Below, piece after piece: positions 30,076-42,234 of a stretch of 64,000 bases of DNA (the stretch's first letter is position 1; each line of letters starts with the position of its first letter). Origin of the DNA: Fragilariopsis cylindrus CCMP1102 (Eukaryota > Bacillariophyta > Bacillariophyceae > Bacillariales > Bacillariaceae); the NCBI GenBank assembly GCA_900095095.1, contig FMBT01000448.1, forward strand, positions 1 to 64,000, read 5' to 3'. Position numbers and translations under genes: made by a program. The notes below the pieces were generated by a model. It ran no database searches. It was not told the DNA's origin and saw only the letters and a list, made by a program, of their open reading frames with translations.

Positions 30076-32220
30076 TTAGCTTTCAAAAGATTCTAATATC
30101 TGATCACCCTGTGGCATGTCTTCACCGGCAAGGATTGGAACGTATATCTCTCCTTTATTATCTGCGAGATCTCTACGTTGATATGCAATCCACATACCAA
30201 GTGGGTTAGGTTTGAAAGCTGCACCAAGGATAGGAAAGTAAGATGTTCCCGCCACATAAATATTTGAGAAATGCCATATTGTTTTGAAACTATCGGCAAA
30301 ATCAATTCGATCCTAGTAGCGCATAGGTTTAGGAGGGAAGGATAGAGAAAGAGAGAGGTCACAGCTTTAGAATTTTGTTCAAACATAAGATGGTCCCAAC
30401 ACATTAAAGTCTTTCCCTGCTCATCTTGTTAACCGATTGATTCATTTGTGTATGCATATACTTACTTGACGGCCTCTCACATTTTGTTGGCCCTGCGAAG
30501 ATGCTTTGTCAACAAGATCTGAATTTATGAGGATAATAGGTCTATCGCCAACCGCATCAGCCATTTCCGATAATGGTCCGATAATCGATGAGTCCACACC
30601 GATCATAGATTGAGGAGCAATGAGGATAAATACATCATCTTGTTCTACTTTTGTTCCGTCCTCTCGAATGTGCTCATTGATGACATGGTCAGCGCCGATA
30701 GCACCAAAGTTTAAATAATTTCCTACCATACCTTCGTTTTCTTCTCCTTCTTCTGATTGCCAATCCATCAATTGTAACAATTTCGGTACCCCATTTAATT
30801 GTTTGGGTACGCCGGTGAATATGCCTACTCCCATTGATTGCTGCACACTAATTCTGACGCGTAGATTCTGCTCCACCAGTTTGACAGTTATTGCTCGTAT
30901 CATTTCTAGAATAGTTCCAATTCTATTTGTTGGTGATGGCAATATTATTGATAAGAAAAGGTAGTACGTCAGTAATCTATTTAGTGAAGTGAACATACAC
31001 ATATCTGTTCTTCTTTTTCTTTTCTTCAATTTCACAACAAACGAATACCATGCAAAATTCAAATCTTGCCTTCAACAGAAATAGACCAGCGTTCAACGAA
31101 CATCAAACAAAAACAAAAAAACAATAAAATCAACATACCTATAAGAATCCATAGATGGATTCATTTCTGGAAACATTGACGTAATCTTCATACGATTCGA
31201 AATCTTTCCCTTTGAACACAATTCTACTGCGTTCAATGTTGCCGTTGCTGCCATGTCATAAAAGTATCGACGAACGTAACGATTGTGTGGTACTTGATTA
31301 AGGAACATATTATCCTGTATCTTTCCAATTTTTGTTCCATCAAGTTGTATCCCTAATTGAAAAAGTTTCCCCGTCGTTTCCGGTTCATTAACAATCCAAC
31401 ATAATCGACATAACCGTCGAACTATATCATCGATTGGATTAACGTCGTTTAACGAGTCACGTGTTATGGGTTGTGATATAATACCACCACCGAACTTACG
31501 AGTTTTGAAAACAGGCATAGCATCTACACTCTCATTAATAATAATTCAAAAGTGAAAAACGAGAAGAAAAGGAGAAATAACCATGTGAAAGTAAGAAAAT
31601 CCGTCTTAAAAACAGGTTAAATCATTGTCGGAACGAGAGCTAGGCAGGCACAGCACATCGCATCACATCACACACGCACACATATTACTCTGGTATATAG
31701 AATTGATCATGATTTCCTTCTTACCCAATTCGACTGTAACTTTTTTCATTTTTGATTCCTTGTTCCGTTCTTGATATTCAACTTCTAATTCAAAACATTC
31801 AGTATCGATATCAACAATCGTTGCTGATAAAATATTGTATGATTCTCCACTCCAAGCATTCTTTTTTGCTTTTTCAATACCGATCTCAGAAAATATTTCA
31901 GCAAATTTTAATAACGCAATACCATGATGTTTATTGAGATACCCTTTTAAAAAATCTAACTGTTGCTCATCTAGAAAACGACGCTGACGTTGTTGTTTAC
32001 TATCATCTATCGACGACGATGAGGTTGTGCCAGTCGTGGCATCTAAACGGAGTAATTGTTTTCCTCGTCTTGACAGTGAATCCTCTAGGAATAAACCTAC
32101 ATGTAATACCGACGTTGAAGGATATTGTATATGTCGTTGTTGGGTTAACGAAAAAGATGATCCATAATCGGAAAGAAGAAATAACAAAGCGACGATATTC
32201 GATAATGTAGATACTACCAT
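30076..32220 (-). CDS. DUF1995-family plastid protein
   Basis: Four exons: 32220-31725, 31523-31139, 30922-30466 and 30312-30076. All three introns (GTAAGA, GTATGT, GTAAGT donors; TAG acceptors) join in phase to 524 aa. The N-terminus (M-V-V-S-T-L-S-N-I-V-A-L-L-F-L-L) is a signal followed by S-S-F-S-L, a likely plastid leader. The DUF1995 pattern runs from P-S-M-D-S-Y-R-I-G-T-I-L-E-M through L-R-V-R-I-S-V-Q, D-V-F-I-L-I-A-P-Q, P-I-I-L-I-N-S-D-L, to S-Y-F-P-I-L-G-A-A-F and G-M-W-I-A-Y. Plant members include LPA3-like photosystem assembly factors, so a thylakoid role is possible. An earlier in-frame TTG extends the frame to 32307 but 32220 is the first ATG. It is divergent from the lipase gene. 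Confidence 0.8.
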
Positions 32221-32410
32221 ATTGTATGTTATAAAGTTTCTAACCGTTTCTTGTTCTATACGTTCCTCCGAGATACATCTCTTCTTCAACAGCAGCAGCA
32301 GCAACAACAGAAAGTAAAATGATGAATGATGAATATTAAATAATATATTATTATTCGTATTCGTATCTTTTCAATTCAAGAGAGTCAAACTTCCATTGAG
32401 CTTATTGCGC

Positions 32411-32420
32411 GTCACGTGAC
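32411..32420. promoter_or_regulatory. Palindromic G-box-like element GTCACGTGAC in a divergent promoter
   Basis: A perfect 10-bp palindrome centred on CACGTG, the usual bZIP/bHLH core, lies about 190 bp upstream of the DUF1995 ATG and about 370 bp upstream of the lipase ATG. Regulation is inferred from sequence only. Confidence 0.4.
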
Positions 32421-32790
32421 AAACTTGGCTGTGGATTTTCCCACTCAAAGCTCGACGGCCAGACGATCCAAGAAATTGGTCTTGCTTTTGATTTTTTTTT
32501 AAAATGAATCTACGAATGCCATCATCTAAAATTTAAATTTTAAATTTTATGTGTCAACAATATTTCATATTAAATAAAAATAGCACAACAGCAATGCATT
32601 ATACTTCTCATTGGATCATCACAATACAAGATTGCCGTTGAAGCAAAAACACCTAGTCAGCAAGAGGAACGAAGATGCCAAGATTTCTCGATTGTCGACG
32701 TTATTAATGATATCTCCATCCAAAACGCGTATACTTGACGAATAAGCAGTTACTTCGTGTATTTTGATTTTGACGATTCCGACGACAACA

Positions 32791-35700
32791 ATGAGTCAAA
32801 GTAGGTCTCATAATCCCTTCGAGGACGAGGACGAGGACCTCCAGCAGTATCAACAGCAGCAACAACATCGTGATTCACTGAAGTGTACGAAGATGCGTCA
32901 AGGAAGATCAGCGCCTCTCGTATTTTCTAACAATCCTTTCAACGACGATGATGCTGTTGCTGTTGACAGAAATTTAAAACAAGATTTTTTTGATCGAGTG
33001 ACGAATCTTCGTTCACCTTCGGTGGCGAGTGAAGTGTCTCCTTTATTACCGGACGATCTATCAAGGGGATATCAAAGCAGCAATGGAACTACGTCGCCGT
33101 CCAACATGTCCATCAATAGAACTCGTCGTCGTTTAACCATCCCAACGAAGATTTTTACGGGTTCTCCCCAAGGAAAGAAGCCGTCAACCCCTCGTCGTGG
33201 CCGAAACAATAACAATAGTAGTAATAACAGCAACAACAGCAACATCAACAGCAACAATAATAAAAACAATATAATATTAAAAGAGCTAGCGAGTGGTAAC
33301 GATCACGAACAAAATATTCATATGGAATATAAGTTCATATTACTAGAAGATCTCGGAACTGCCGCCTCGTGGCTGATTCTGGTTTTACCCTACGTAGCGT
33401 TTCTCGTCAGTATTCTTGTAGAATACTACACATCTATATCCGTTTCTACAATGGGACCGGCCGGTACGGCATTACGGATGTCTTGTTTTCTTGTAACCTT
33501 CGGTTTTATCGTTTATTGGGCAAGACAAATGGAGATTCGATGCTGTTGCTGTTTCTGGTATATATTTGGTCTATTGCGGAATGCCAAAAACGACGATGAG
33601 GAACATCAAGCGAAACCAGTGGATCTGTATTGGTTTGAGAACCCTTGGATTTTGTTCCCAGAACGATATTATATACTGCCTCTGTTATTGTCACTTCTAT
33701 TAGTTCACGAACCTGTCCTTATAGCAATAAACTATATTCCTACACTCGGATCCGTCTCGAAAACCCGTATTTTACATGCCGTCTCAGATGCATCAGCGGG
33801 TGCTGGAGTTCAGGGTATTTTGTTAATTTATTTGTGTCTCATTCAAGGTTTCCGATACCATACCAGTGATCGATCAAAACAACGAGCAGAACGTCAAAGG
33901 AAAGCATTACAACTTCGTCAAGCGGTCAAGTTCGTAGACGACGATAAGCACAAGCATAAGGAATTCATTAGTAGTCCACGGGTAATAGAAAACTACTACG
34001 AAGAATACGGTGATATAGACGGCAGCGCTTTCACGGAGCATTTGCGCCTACCAAGTGATCCATTCAATTCTTCATCTTGGGCTGATTTTTTACTACCCAA
34101 GATCATGTTATGGTTAGTTGGAGTCTTATCGTGTACAATGGTAGCATATACCCAACATTCACACGGGAAAACAGTGACGATTAGCAACATTAACTTGACA
34201 ACGAACGACACTATGTACATAGTCAGCTCACTTATCTATGGATCGACGATCGCCTTATGGACGTACTTGATCATCATTGCACTCTATGTAACGGGAGAAA
34301 CATTACGGCGGGAGCCCTTTCTTGGAACACGTCCCGCCCAGCTTGCATACCGTATTCTCTTTGCACATTCCGCACTAGCTATTGTAGCTCTTGTTATGTC
34401 ATCTATACAATACATTCGAAAACTTCAAGGTGTGTTACAAGGTCAAAGTATTGTCGCTATCGTCAAATATGGAGATGTGACTTTTTCGGGTATGTTTGGA
34501 AGGCTTTTAAGTGTAACTGTACAAGTTATTATAACTGCCTTTATATTTCTCCCGCCACATACGATGGACTTTGATGAAGTTGGAGATGACGACGACAATA
34601 ACGAACATACAGAACTTCAGATACTGAACAAGAATAAGAGAGATAAGCGACTTGTGGTGCACTTGGCAAAGCATTCAAAAACCTGTAAGTTAAAGACGAT
34701 ACTCTATTTGGTTTGGTTTTTTCTATTACTGGTATCAATATCGTCATCTCATCTGTTTCATTACTTATTTTCATAACCGCGATATTGTCAGGGCGCATTT
34801 TCCCAGTTCCAATACAACATATTTATAATGCGAGTTCCCCATTTCAGGATGACATGTACCAGATCTACAAGGATCTTTGTATAGACCGAAATACACAGAA
34901 AAGAGGGTTAGTGTCAGTCGGCCCTTACATCCCAGTCTTTTGTGCCGAACTGGCATGCTGGCTGAATGAATGTTCTTGGCAAGCATATTATTCACCAGTA
35001 GGATCACCAGAGATGAAGCACAAGGATGATTTTTATGGTTGGATGAGACTAGATACAATTGGTCTTCAACTAGAGGGATATGTCCATGATGAACGAACAA
35101 ATACACAGGCATACATCGCAACCAATAGCGCCCCGCAAGTTGAAGGAGAAGAAGATAGCGTCATTGTAATTGCATTCCGTGGAACATCTAACACGACAAA
35201 CATGCAAGTCGATCTTCGAATGAGGCAGGTAAGATATCTGTGATGAAAGATTGCTGTAGAGAATAAGAACTATTCAACAATTCCGTGCTTGTTTTTGGCT
35301 CATGACTTGTAACCTTCGTCTGTTATAACTTTATGATAGGTACCGTTACTCGACCAAATCACTGGTATTGGGAACACCCCGTTCCGTATATTTCCTGATC
35401 GATTTGAAGTGCATGATGAAGATGGATGGATATGGGATACAGCTCAAACCAAACCAGTCGACCAAAGGGAACATATCAAATGTGTCAACTGTTGGACGGA
35501 GGTAAATCCGCCATGTACGCCGACTCATACTACTGCGACACTACCACACCGCGAAGAAAGACAACGAACGCCTGGAGGGATTTCTAAAGAAACTGTTGAT
35601 ATATTAAAGGCTGCACCACTAGCCCGTGACACATTTCCTATGGTACATGAGGGCTTTCAAGACGCATACAACGAGATACGAAAACAGATATTTGATCTTT

Positions 35701-36661
35701 TTTTACCTGTCCTTCAGCGTCAGCTGGCTAAGTCACTTAGATCTCAAAATAATCTCGATGCTGCAGCAAAAAAAGAACCACTTGCCCTACCGAAAATTTA
35801 CTGTACTGGACACAGCTTGGGTGGAAGTCTTGCCCAACTGTTTGCCTTGGATCTAGCAGCTAATTGCGAACTCATACTACAACTCCAACAACCAGGTACA
35901 TCCGAAGTACGCTTACAGCCTCCCATCGGTGTCTATACCTACGGTCAACCTCGCGTGGGTAATCGTGCCTTCTCCCGAATCTACAAACAGCGTGTTCCTC
36001 ATTCTTTCCGAGTAGTCAACGAAGGCGATGCGTGAGTTGTGTTGTGTTGTGTTGACTTGAGTTGCATTCTAGTTTTTTTGCTATGACCTTGTTTTGTTTA
36101 TCTATGATTCTCGTTGTTGTTATGTCTTGTTCATTATACTGTACTCTTTGCGTAACCTTGCAGTATTGATTTTTGTCTTACAGTAATTGTTTTTTTGTTT
36201 TCAATTATTACGTTTCCAACCGAATGAATTGCAATAGATTTACGACCATTCCTAATTATTTTTGTTGTGGTGGTCTATACAAACACGCAGGCTTAGAAGT
36301 TATCTTAGATGGTGGTATGACGGGAAATGTTCTCGTTGGGCCCACTGTTGTCGAGACTCTATTCCGTTTTCATAAGGTTCGAACGAACGTTGCGGCTCAT
36401 CAAATGGAACGCTATCGAGAATGCTTAGAATGCATCTTCGATCCTAGCCAGCTATTGGAATACTACATAGATCATAATGTTGCCTATCAAGAGTTGATGG
36501 CTGATCCTCACGGTTTTGGTGGTGGCGTTAATAGCTCTGACGACAATAAGACACCGGGTCGATGTCGGGATGGTGGTGGTCTCTCTACAATAGGGCGCAA
36601 CCACTCCTACGGAGATTTCCCCGAATGGATGGTGACAAATAGACGGGGGTATGGGGTATAG
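32791..36661 (+). CDS. Class-3 lipase with multi-TM N-terminal half (diacylglycerol-lipase-like)
   Basis: Exons 32791-34684, 34792-35228, 35340-36031 and 36238-36661, all in phase, 1,148 aa. The first about 180 residues are Gln/Asn-rich and disordered. About eight membrane segments follow between residues 190 and 590 (for example I-L-V-L-P-Y-V-A-F-L-V-S-I-L-V near 195 and P-L-L-L-S-L-L-L-V near 297). The layout, with a Y-Y-I-L-P-L segment and a P-K-I-M-L-W-L segment, recalls Wntless-like membrane proteins, but this is tentative. The C-terminal part is a fungal/class-3 lipase: V-I-A-F-R-G-T-S oxyanion strand, nucleophile in G-H-S-L-G-G (Ser about 936), Asp in N-E-G-D-A (about 1007) and His in Y-K-H-A-G-L-E-V (about 1023). 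It probably hydrolyses acylglycerols at a membrane. Confidence 0.85.
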
Positions 36662-37035
36662 TTTTAGTGAAGAAGAACACGAATATGTATGAGAGTGTTT
36701 TAAATAAGACATGAAACTAAGTTTATCGATCATGACCATTATTACAATCGCTAGTGTAGGTAATATATAACTTGTTGTTAAGGCCACCAATCAAAAAAGA
36801 CAGTATTTTAGGTAGTAAGACACGCATATCTAAAGTAATATTCTACATTGGTTTACTATTTTTATACTTGATGTGTAATTCCGTATCATATCCGTGGTCT
36901 TGCTTTGTTTCGTTTCGCCAATATTTATTATATATAGCTCGTATTTTTTCCCGTTTTATTTTACAATTCCATTTATATTCAATTTTTTTGTTCGTGCGTT
37001 ATTTCTTTGTAAATTTAGTATTATTAGTATTATTA
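36662..37035. other. Convergent 3' intergenic region, lipase / RAE1
   Basis: No gene seen. AT-rich, with long T runs and a TTAGTATTATTAGTATTATTATTAT stretch at about 37016-37040 at the RAE1 stop. Confidence 0.5.
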
Positions 37036-38239
37036 TTATTTCTTTTTCGCCGCCTTGGGTTTGATTTCATCTTCGGGAGTATAATGGACATAAATTTCAT
37101 TAGGAGTTGATCCTGGTGAATAAAACTGTGAACCTTTACTCCAATTGTAACTACTCGCATAGGCAAACATATTACCTTGTGCATTGAAGGCTGCACATGG
37201 GATAGTTTGTCCAATTGCTGGGAATGCTTTAAGACGTTGTTTATTATCTTTATCCCAAAAGGTAACAACACCATCTGAACCAACAGTTGCGAATGTTCCA
37301 TATACGTTTTGAAAGGCAAGACAATTGACACTGTATACATTGGAATCTTGTCGATGACATTTGAAGGCAAAATGGTCTTTATTTGGAATTTTTTGTATGT
37401 ATTGGACACCCACTCGGCCCTCGATACTACCAATCGCAAACCCGGTCTGATCTGGAAAGCAACTCACACATCGTGATTGGTATTTCAATGGTGATTCCTT
37501 CCGACTATGTTCACGGGGTTGTGGTCCACTCACGTCATAAATAATCACCTGTCGATTCGCTGTTGCGACGACCATCAGACCACCCTGTACATCTAGGTCG
37601 TACACACGTTCCGGAAGTTGAAATTCTCCCACCGGAGTTGGACTTCGTGTATCCCAAAACTGTCAAAATAATAAGATAAATCCGAAAGCCATTAATAATA
37701 AGTGAAATGAATGAATGCCAATTAAGAAAAAATCAATACAACTTCCAATCAATTTAAAAAAAAAAAACGAAACGTACCTTTAATTTAGCATCCCATCCCC
37801 CACTCACAACAAGATTACTTTTTGATAAGAATCCAACACTTTGTATGGGTTTATCGTGGGCACCAATTTGTTGTGGAATATTATTCGGAGGAGTTTCACC
37901 GAGTCGCCACATCCGTACGGCTTTATCTGCACCACAGGAAAATACTGTCGATCCGTCCGCAGAAAAACAGGTATCTAAGACCGGCATGGAATTTTCATGA
38001 TTGACTTGTGCCTTTGGTTGTACTTGCACTGGTTGATTGGTATTTTGTGGATTACAGGCAGCTTCCCACACTCGTACACCGGAATCCCAATTCGAGGAAA
38101 TTAAAAAATTTGCGGTGGGTGACCAATTCAAGGATGATATACCATCCGTACCAGCTTGTGGTACATTACAATCATTGGGTCCAATTGATTTTTTTTGACC
38201 AGCGGCTGCCACTGGTTGTTGTGTACCAAATGATGCCAT
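37036..38239 (-). CDS. RAE1: RAE1/Gle2-like WD40 mRNA export factor
   Basis: Two exons, 38239-37778 and 37659-37036, with a 118-nt intron (GTACGT...ACAG) in phase 0; 361 aa, the usual RAE1 length. WD repeats include I-S-S-L-N-W-S-P, G-V-R-V-W, V-F-S-C-G-A-D-K-A-V-R-M-W and V-V-S-G-G-W-D-A-K-L-K followed across the splice by F-W-D-T-R-S-P. The block G-R-V-G-V-Q-Y-I with D-H-F-A-F-K-C-H-R is diagnostic of the RAE1/BUB3 group, and V-N-C-L-A-F and T-F-A-T-V-G-S-D-G fit too. RAE1 binds Nup98-type GLEBS motifs at the nuclear pore and acts in mRNA export and mitotic spindle control. RAE1 is preferred over BUB3 because of the N-terminal extension. TATATATATATA lies 25-35 bp upstream of the ATG. Confidence 0.92.
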
Positions 38240-38893
38240 GATGATTAATATTTAATATTTAGTATGTATATATATATAAACGTTGTTGTCTTCGTTCGCA
38301 ATCTTCCGTGCCGTACAAGTATCAATTCAAAGCAATTCAATTCAAAGCAATTCAATTATTATTTAAAAAAAAATTTGCTTCAGTCTCAGGTCTCTTATTC
38401 TTAATTATGAATCAATCGAAGTACGACTATTATGCAGGTTAAATCTGTATTTTCCGAAATAGTTATCCTAGCGTGAGCTTTCTAGAGGTACACGGTGTAG
38501 GATGGTAAGATTTGATTTCGTTTGTAGGTTAGGGTGTGTTGATAATAATATATTGGATGCAATGAAAATAAATGATCGTGGGTACTATTGGGAGTTGTTG
38601 CCCGGCGGTGAAAAAATAATGATTTTTCAATTCGGGGAGGAGTTTATGCTAGTTAGGATAGTTTGCGCCCCACTTTGTCATACTGTCTCTCCCCCAAATA
38701 CCAATAAATTCTTCACTTCCACGTATCACTCACGATAACACGATAAATCAAGGCAAGAAAACAAATCTTCGCATGAATGATCACATGACATTTCAACAAC
38801 AACATAACTTAAACTTCTTTCGAACCCATCTAACAACACGAGAACAATCATTAAATTGATTCGATCTATTAATACATTCCCATTTTGAGGACG
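38240..38893. other. Divergent intergenic region, RAE1 / SET methyltransferase
   Basis: No supported gene; the 78-codon ORF at 38502-38738 shows no motif. It contains the small tandem repeat AATTCAAAGCAATTC at about 38325-38358. Confidence 0.5.
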
Positions 38894-40642
38894 ATGATGA
38901 AAATGGTGACTACTACAAGAAGGCATAGGCATACTGCGGTAGCGGCCTCATGGCTATTCCTCGTTCATGTTGTTATTGTTGTTGTTCTACCAATATTAAG
39001 AATACCAACGACGGTCGATTCCTTCGTCATTTCAAGGTCGTCGTCTCTCGACTATCCGACCTGTACCAGCCACAGCAATATCGCCAATAGCAATGATCAT
39101 AATAATATGATGATTTTACGAGCCACATCAGAGACTAGCAGCAGCACATCGATAGAGGAGACACAACAACAACATTTGGAAGAAATCAGTCGAAATTTTA
39201 ATAACGCATTCGAAAATTGTAGAAAAGAAATTACCAGGACGTGTAATGTTAAAATGGGACTATCACCAAATGGTGGATCAATGCGATTAGGTTGGATTGC
39301 CACCAAAGATATTAAAAAAGGAGAAATCATTGCCAATATGCCATACGATGAATTATGGGAAATATCATCGAAAACAGCACGGAAAACTATCTTCAAAGAT
39401 GTCTTAGATGACAAATACGAAGGATGGACGGGTGATACCGGTCTTGTTGCGTTATCATTGTTGAATGAAATTGCCAGGTCGAGTAAAGGTACTGCTGGTA
39501 TCGAAAAGCCGGAACGTCCACCCCAAATTCAATCGTTTATTGAAGAATGGATTCGTTCTTTGCCGACACCGACTGAAATGAAAATAGATCATCCACTTTT
39601 TTGGCCGGAAGAAGATCAAGAGGTATTACAATTATCAAGTAATACGAAGATCTATCGCGTATTAGATGACATAGAAGAAGATGCAAAATGGTTGGTGGAA
39701 AATATTTTTGAGAAAGATCGAGACACGTTTCCCGAAAAAGTGCAATTGTCCTCTGGAATCGACGTTCCCTGTTTTAGTGTAGAGGGATATAAATGGGTAA
39801 TGGCACTGACACAATCACGATCATTCTTTGTGGATGGAAAATCAAGAATAATGCCCTTTATGGATGGTGGAAATCATGACGATGATGCGATGGAAATACG
39901 CCCTGGCTACATGGGTACATTCGGAACGACGAAGGGTGCTGAGGTGATTGCAAATACAAAATACAAAGAAGGCGAGGAAGTTTTCTTAAGTTATGGTCCA
40001 AAAAGTGCAGCCGATTACCTGTTGGAACATGGATTTTGCCCACGCAGTTCATTTAAAACTGCTGTTAGTGAAGTTACAATAGAAATTGATTCGGAGGATC
40101 GATTTTATGATGACAAGTTAGATATATTAGAATTTGAAACGTACGATCAAGCACCCATGGATCCCACTCAATCGTTTGATGTTGTTAGTGCAATTGGAAG
40201 AGATGGTGAACCCGATCCAGCATTTCTGCAATTTGTTCGATTGAAGAAATTAAACAGTATGGATGCATTCATGTTGGAAAGTATTTTCAGGAAGGAAGTT
40301 TGGGGATTTATGGCACTTCCTGTTAGTGAAAGTAACGAATTGGCTGTCGTAGAAACAATCAGTGACATATGCGAATCATCGTTAGAAGATTTAAATCAAT
40401 GTCCTGAGGGTGGACCAGAAATTTGTACACAATTACGAGAATCAGAAACGAAGGCAATAAAAAGAACACTTGAATTTATGCTTCGAGAAAAGCAAGCACT
40501 TGATCTAAAGGAATACTATCAAGAACGTCGATTGAAGGATTTAGGACTAGATTCCGAATGGTCACGTGAGGAGGATATTGGCGATCCCGAGCTAAGTTTT
40601 GGACAAACCCGAGCTCCCGGTGGATCAGATTTCGACTGGTAA
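38894..40642 (+). CDS. SET-domain protein methyltransferase, Rubisco LSMT-like, probably plastid-targeted
   Basis: Single exon, 582 aa from ATG 38894 (the frame also opens at TTG 38885). A basic N-terminus and hydrophobic stretch (S-W-L-F-L-V-H-V-V-I-V-V-V) end in V-D-S-F-V-I-S, an ASAF-like plastid leader. The split SET domain reads M-R-L-G-W-I-A-T-K-D-I-K-K-G-E-I-I-A, then P-F-M-D-G-G-N-H-D-D-D-A and E-E-V-F-L-S-Y-G-P-K-S-A-A-D-Y-L-L-E-H-G-F. This is the Rubisco large-subunit methyltransferase (SETD3/RBCMT) arrangement with the C-terminal substrate-binding helical region. It would transfer methyl from SAM to Lys (or His) of a plastid protein; the substrate is not known. It ends 85 bp from the convergent HAD gene. 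Confidence 0.85.
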   Translation: MMKMVTTTRRHRHTAVAASWLFLVHVVIVVVLPILRIPTTVDSFVISRSSSLDYPTCTSHSNIANSNDHNNMMILRATSETSSSTSIEETQQQHLEEISRNFNNAFENCRKEITRTCNVKMGLSPNGGSMRLGWIATKDIKKGEIIANMPYDELWEISSKTARKTIFKDVLDDKYEGWTGDTGLVALSLLNEIARSSKGTAGIEKPERPPQIQSFIEEWIRSLPTPTEMKIDHPLFWPEEDQEVLQLSSNTKIYRVLDDIEEDAKWLVENIFEKDRDTFPEKVQLSSGIDVPCFSVEGYKWVMALTQSRSFFVDGKSRIMPFMDGGNHDDDAMEIRPGYMGTFGTTKGAEVIANTKYKEGEEVFLSYGPKSAADYLLEHGFCPRSSFKTAVSEVTIEIDSEDRFYDDKLDILEFETYDQAPMDPTQSFDVVSAIGRDGEPDPAFLQFVRLKKLNSMDAFMLESIFRKEVWGFMALPVSESNELAVVETISDICESSLEDLNQCPEGGPEICTQLRESETKAIKRTLEFMLREKQALDLKEYYQERRLKDLGLDSEWSREEDIGDPELSFGQTRAPGGSDFDW

Positions 40643-40727
40643 ATACTTATAAATATAATAACAATATAGACCTATAATATTAGTAGATGAAATTATCCAA
40701 TTTAGACAACGAAGATATTATTACATA

Positions 40728-42026
40728 TTAGTGTAGTTGTTCATCGTTATGATTCAAAAATGAACCAATTTCATCCCAATCTGATGCAGTCCAAACAACG
40801 TCCAAACAATTTTCATCTTCTGTTTTTTTATCATTGTTGTTGTAATAATTATTATAATCATTCAAGGATCGAAAAGTAACACCAAACTTTATACCTAACC
40901 CAATTGTTGATTTTGATCCCATTAATAAAATTCCTACGTCTGCTTGTATCAATGCCAATAAGTCTGTAGAAGAATCTCCAACGTATACAACTAAATTATT
41001 ATTACTATTTTGTTGTTGTTGTTGTTGCAATTTAAGTATTCGTTCCTTTTTCGCGATCGCGCCGGGAACAGTGAGCGATACTGTACCATTTTCGTCAACG
41101 GTATTAGACCATATGGGGATATCCTCGAAATTTAAAGAAGTAGTAGTAGTAGATTTCTTTGATTCTGATGATGATCTTTCATTACATAAAGGATTCAATA
41201 CGACGGCTTCAATCAAGGTAGGACACCAATTAATACTTAATACTCCAATTCTCCAATTATTATTACTGCTCATACAAGTAGCGTGCCGTTGTAAGATAGA
41301 AATACATCCTGGCTGCAATTGAAGACTATCACGAAGATTTCCTTCGAATATAGGAACTTCGTCATGTTGTTGTTCTTCTTGTTTCTGTTGATAATGTTGT
41401 ATCAATTCTAAAAGTTTATTATAACGAACACTTCCAAGTCCTTTCAAGATATTGGATTTGGTCACCTTTTCAGTGATTTCGGATGAAATACAATCTAATC
41501 GGTCGAGAGAATATTCTAGTTGCGAATGCAGATGATTATTATTGTTGTTGTTACCGACGTCTTCAACAGTAGATTCAGATTCGATCGATCCCTTTACCTC
41601 AACATATCGTTGAAAATATTCATTTTCAAGGTTCGTAAATATTGACAATCTTTCCATTAAATCTGGATCTTTTCTTTTCACGTGCTGTTCGTGTTCGTCG
41701 TCGTTATTGTCGTTATTTTGACTTTCAATGAGATACGCCAATCGAGGTAATAATGGAGTAGTATCTCGGATGGTACAAGTCCCATCGAAATCAACCACCA
41801 ACCATCGTTCTTGCTGTTGACTCCTCCCCACCTTCGACGTTGTCAATGTCGTACTCGAAAGTGCAGCGACTGTTGCTGACGTTGCAGAGTAAGCATCGCT
41901 CATGCTGACGATAACGATCCAACACAATGCAGCTGCCACTACTTGTATTAGCTTTACTGTTGTTGTTCTGATTGGAATTCTACTTGTAGTGGTCCTATTA
42001 GCCAGGATACAACTGCAACGTTGCAT
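40728..42026 (-). CDS. HAD-family phosphatase, similar to the HAD part of plant TH2 (thiamine monophosphate phosphatase)
   Basis: 432 aa, single exon, ATG 42026. A signal-like N-terminus (V-V-A-A-A-L-C-W-I-V-I-V-S-M-S-D-A-Y-S) suggests secretory or plastid routing. HAD motif I is V-V-D-F-D-G-T-C-T with nucleophile Asp79 and acid Asp81. Motif II Ser lies in G-V-L-S-I-N-W, a Lys in A-I-A-K-K-E-R-I, and motif IV is Y-V-G-D-S-S-T-D-L-L-A-L. The helical cap (E-Y-F-Q-R-Y-V-E-V-K and I-L-K-G-L-G-S) matches the HAD module of plant TH2, which dephosphorylates thiamine monophosphate. No TenA domain is attached. Poly-Gln and poly-Asn insertions are typical of this genome. Enzyme class is firm; substrate is inferred. 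Confidence 0.75.
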   Translation of the reverse strand: MQRCSCILANRTTTSRIPIRTTTVKLIQVVAAALCWIVIVSMSDAYSATSATVAALSSTTLTTSKVGRSQQQERWLVVDFDGTCTIRDTTPLLPRLAYLIESQNNDNNDDEHEQHVKRKDPDLMERLSIFTNLENEYFQRYVEVKGSIESESTVEDVGNNNNNNHLHSQLEYSLDRLDCISSEITEKVTKSNILKGLGSVRYNKLLELIQHYQQKQEEQQHDEVPIFEGNLRDSLQLQPGCISILQRHATCMSSNNNWRIGVLSINWCPTLIEAVVLNPLCNERSSSESKKSTTTTSLNFEDIPIWSNTVDENGTVSLTVPGAIAKKERILKLQQQQQQNSNNNLVVYVGDSSTDLLALIQADVGILLMGSKSTIGLGIKFGVTFRSLNDYNNYYNNNDKKTEDENCLDVVWTASDWDEIGSFLNHNDEQLH

Positions 42027-42203
42027 ACTTGTCTAATGACAATCGTTAGCTGCTCTTCCTTGATCGACGACACTACTCTACAAGTTTTTACTGACGATGA
42101 GTGTCATACTATTCCAGATACAGTAAACAGTTGAATAGTAGACTCGAAGATACAAAGCAATAGCCATCGGTTTAAAAAAAACAATAGAATTACAATTTAC
42201 TAC

Positions 42204-42210
42204 TATATAA
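42204..42210 (+). promoter_or_regulatory. TATA-like element of the 5S rRNA gene
   Basis: TATATAA lies about 30 bp before the inferred 5S start, the position of upstream TATA boxes in many plant and algal 5S genes read by Pol III. Confidence 0.5.
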
Positions 42211-42234
42211 ACTTAAAAAGTCGCGAAAATAGAT

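Noticed and set aside
38502-38738. 78-codon ORF between RAE1 and the SET gene
   Set aside because: It lies in the divergent promoter region with no recognisable feature.
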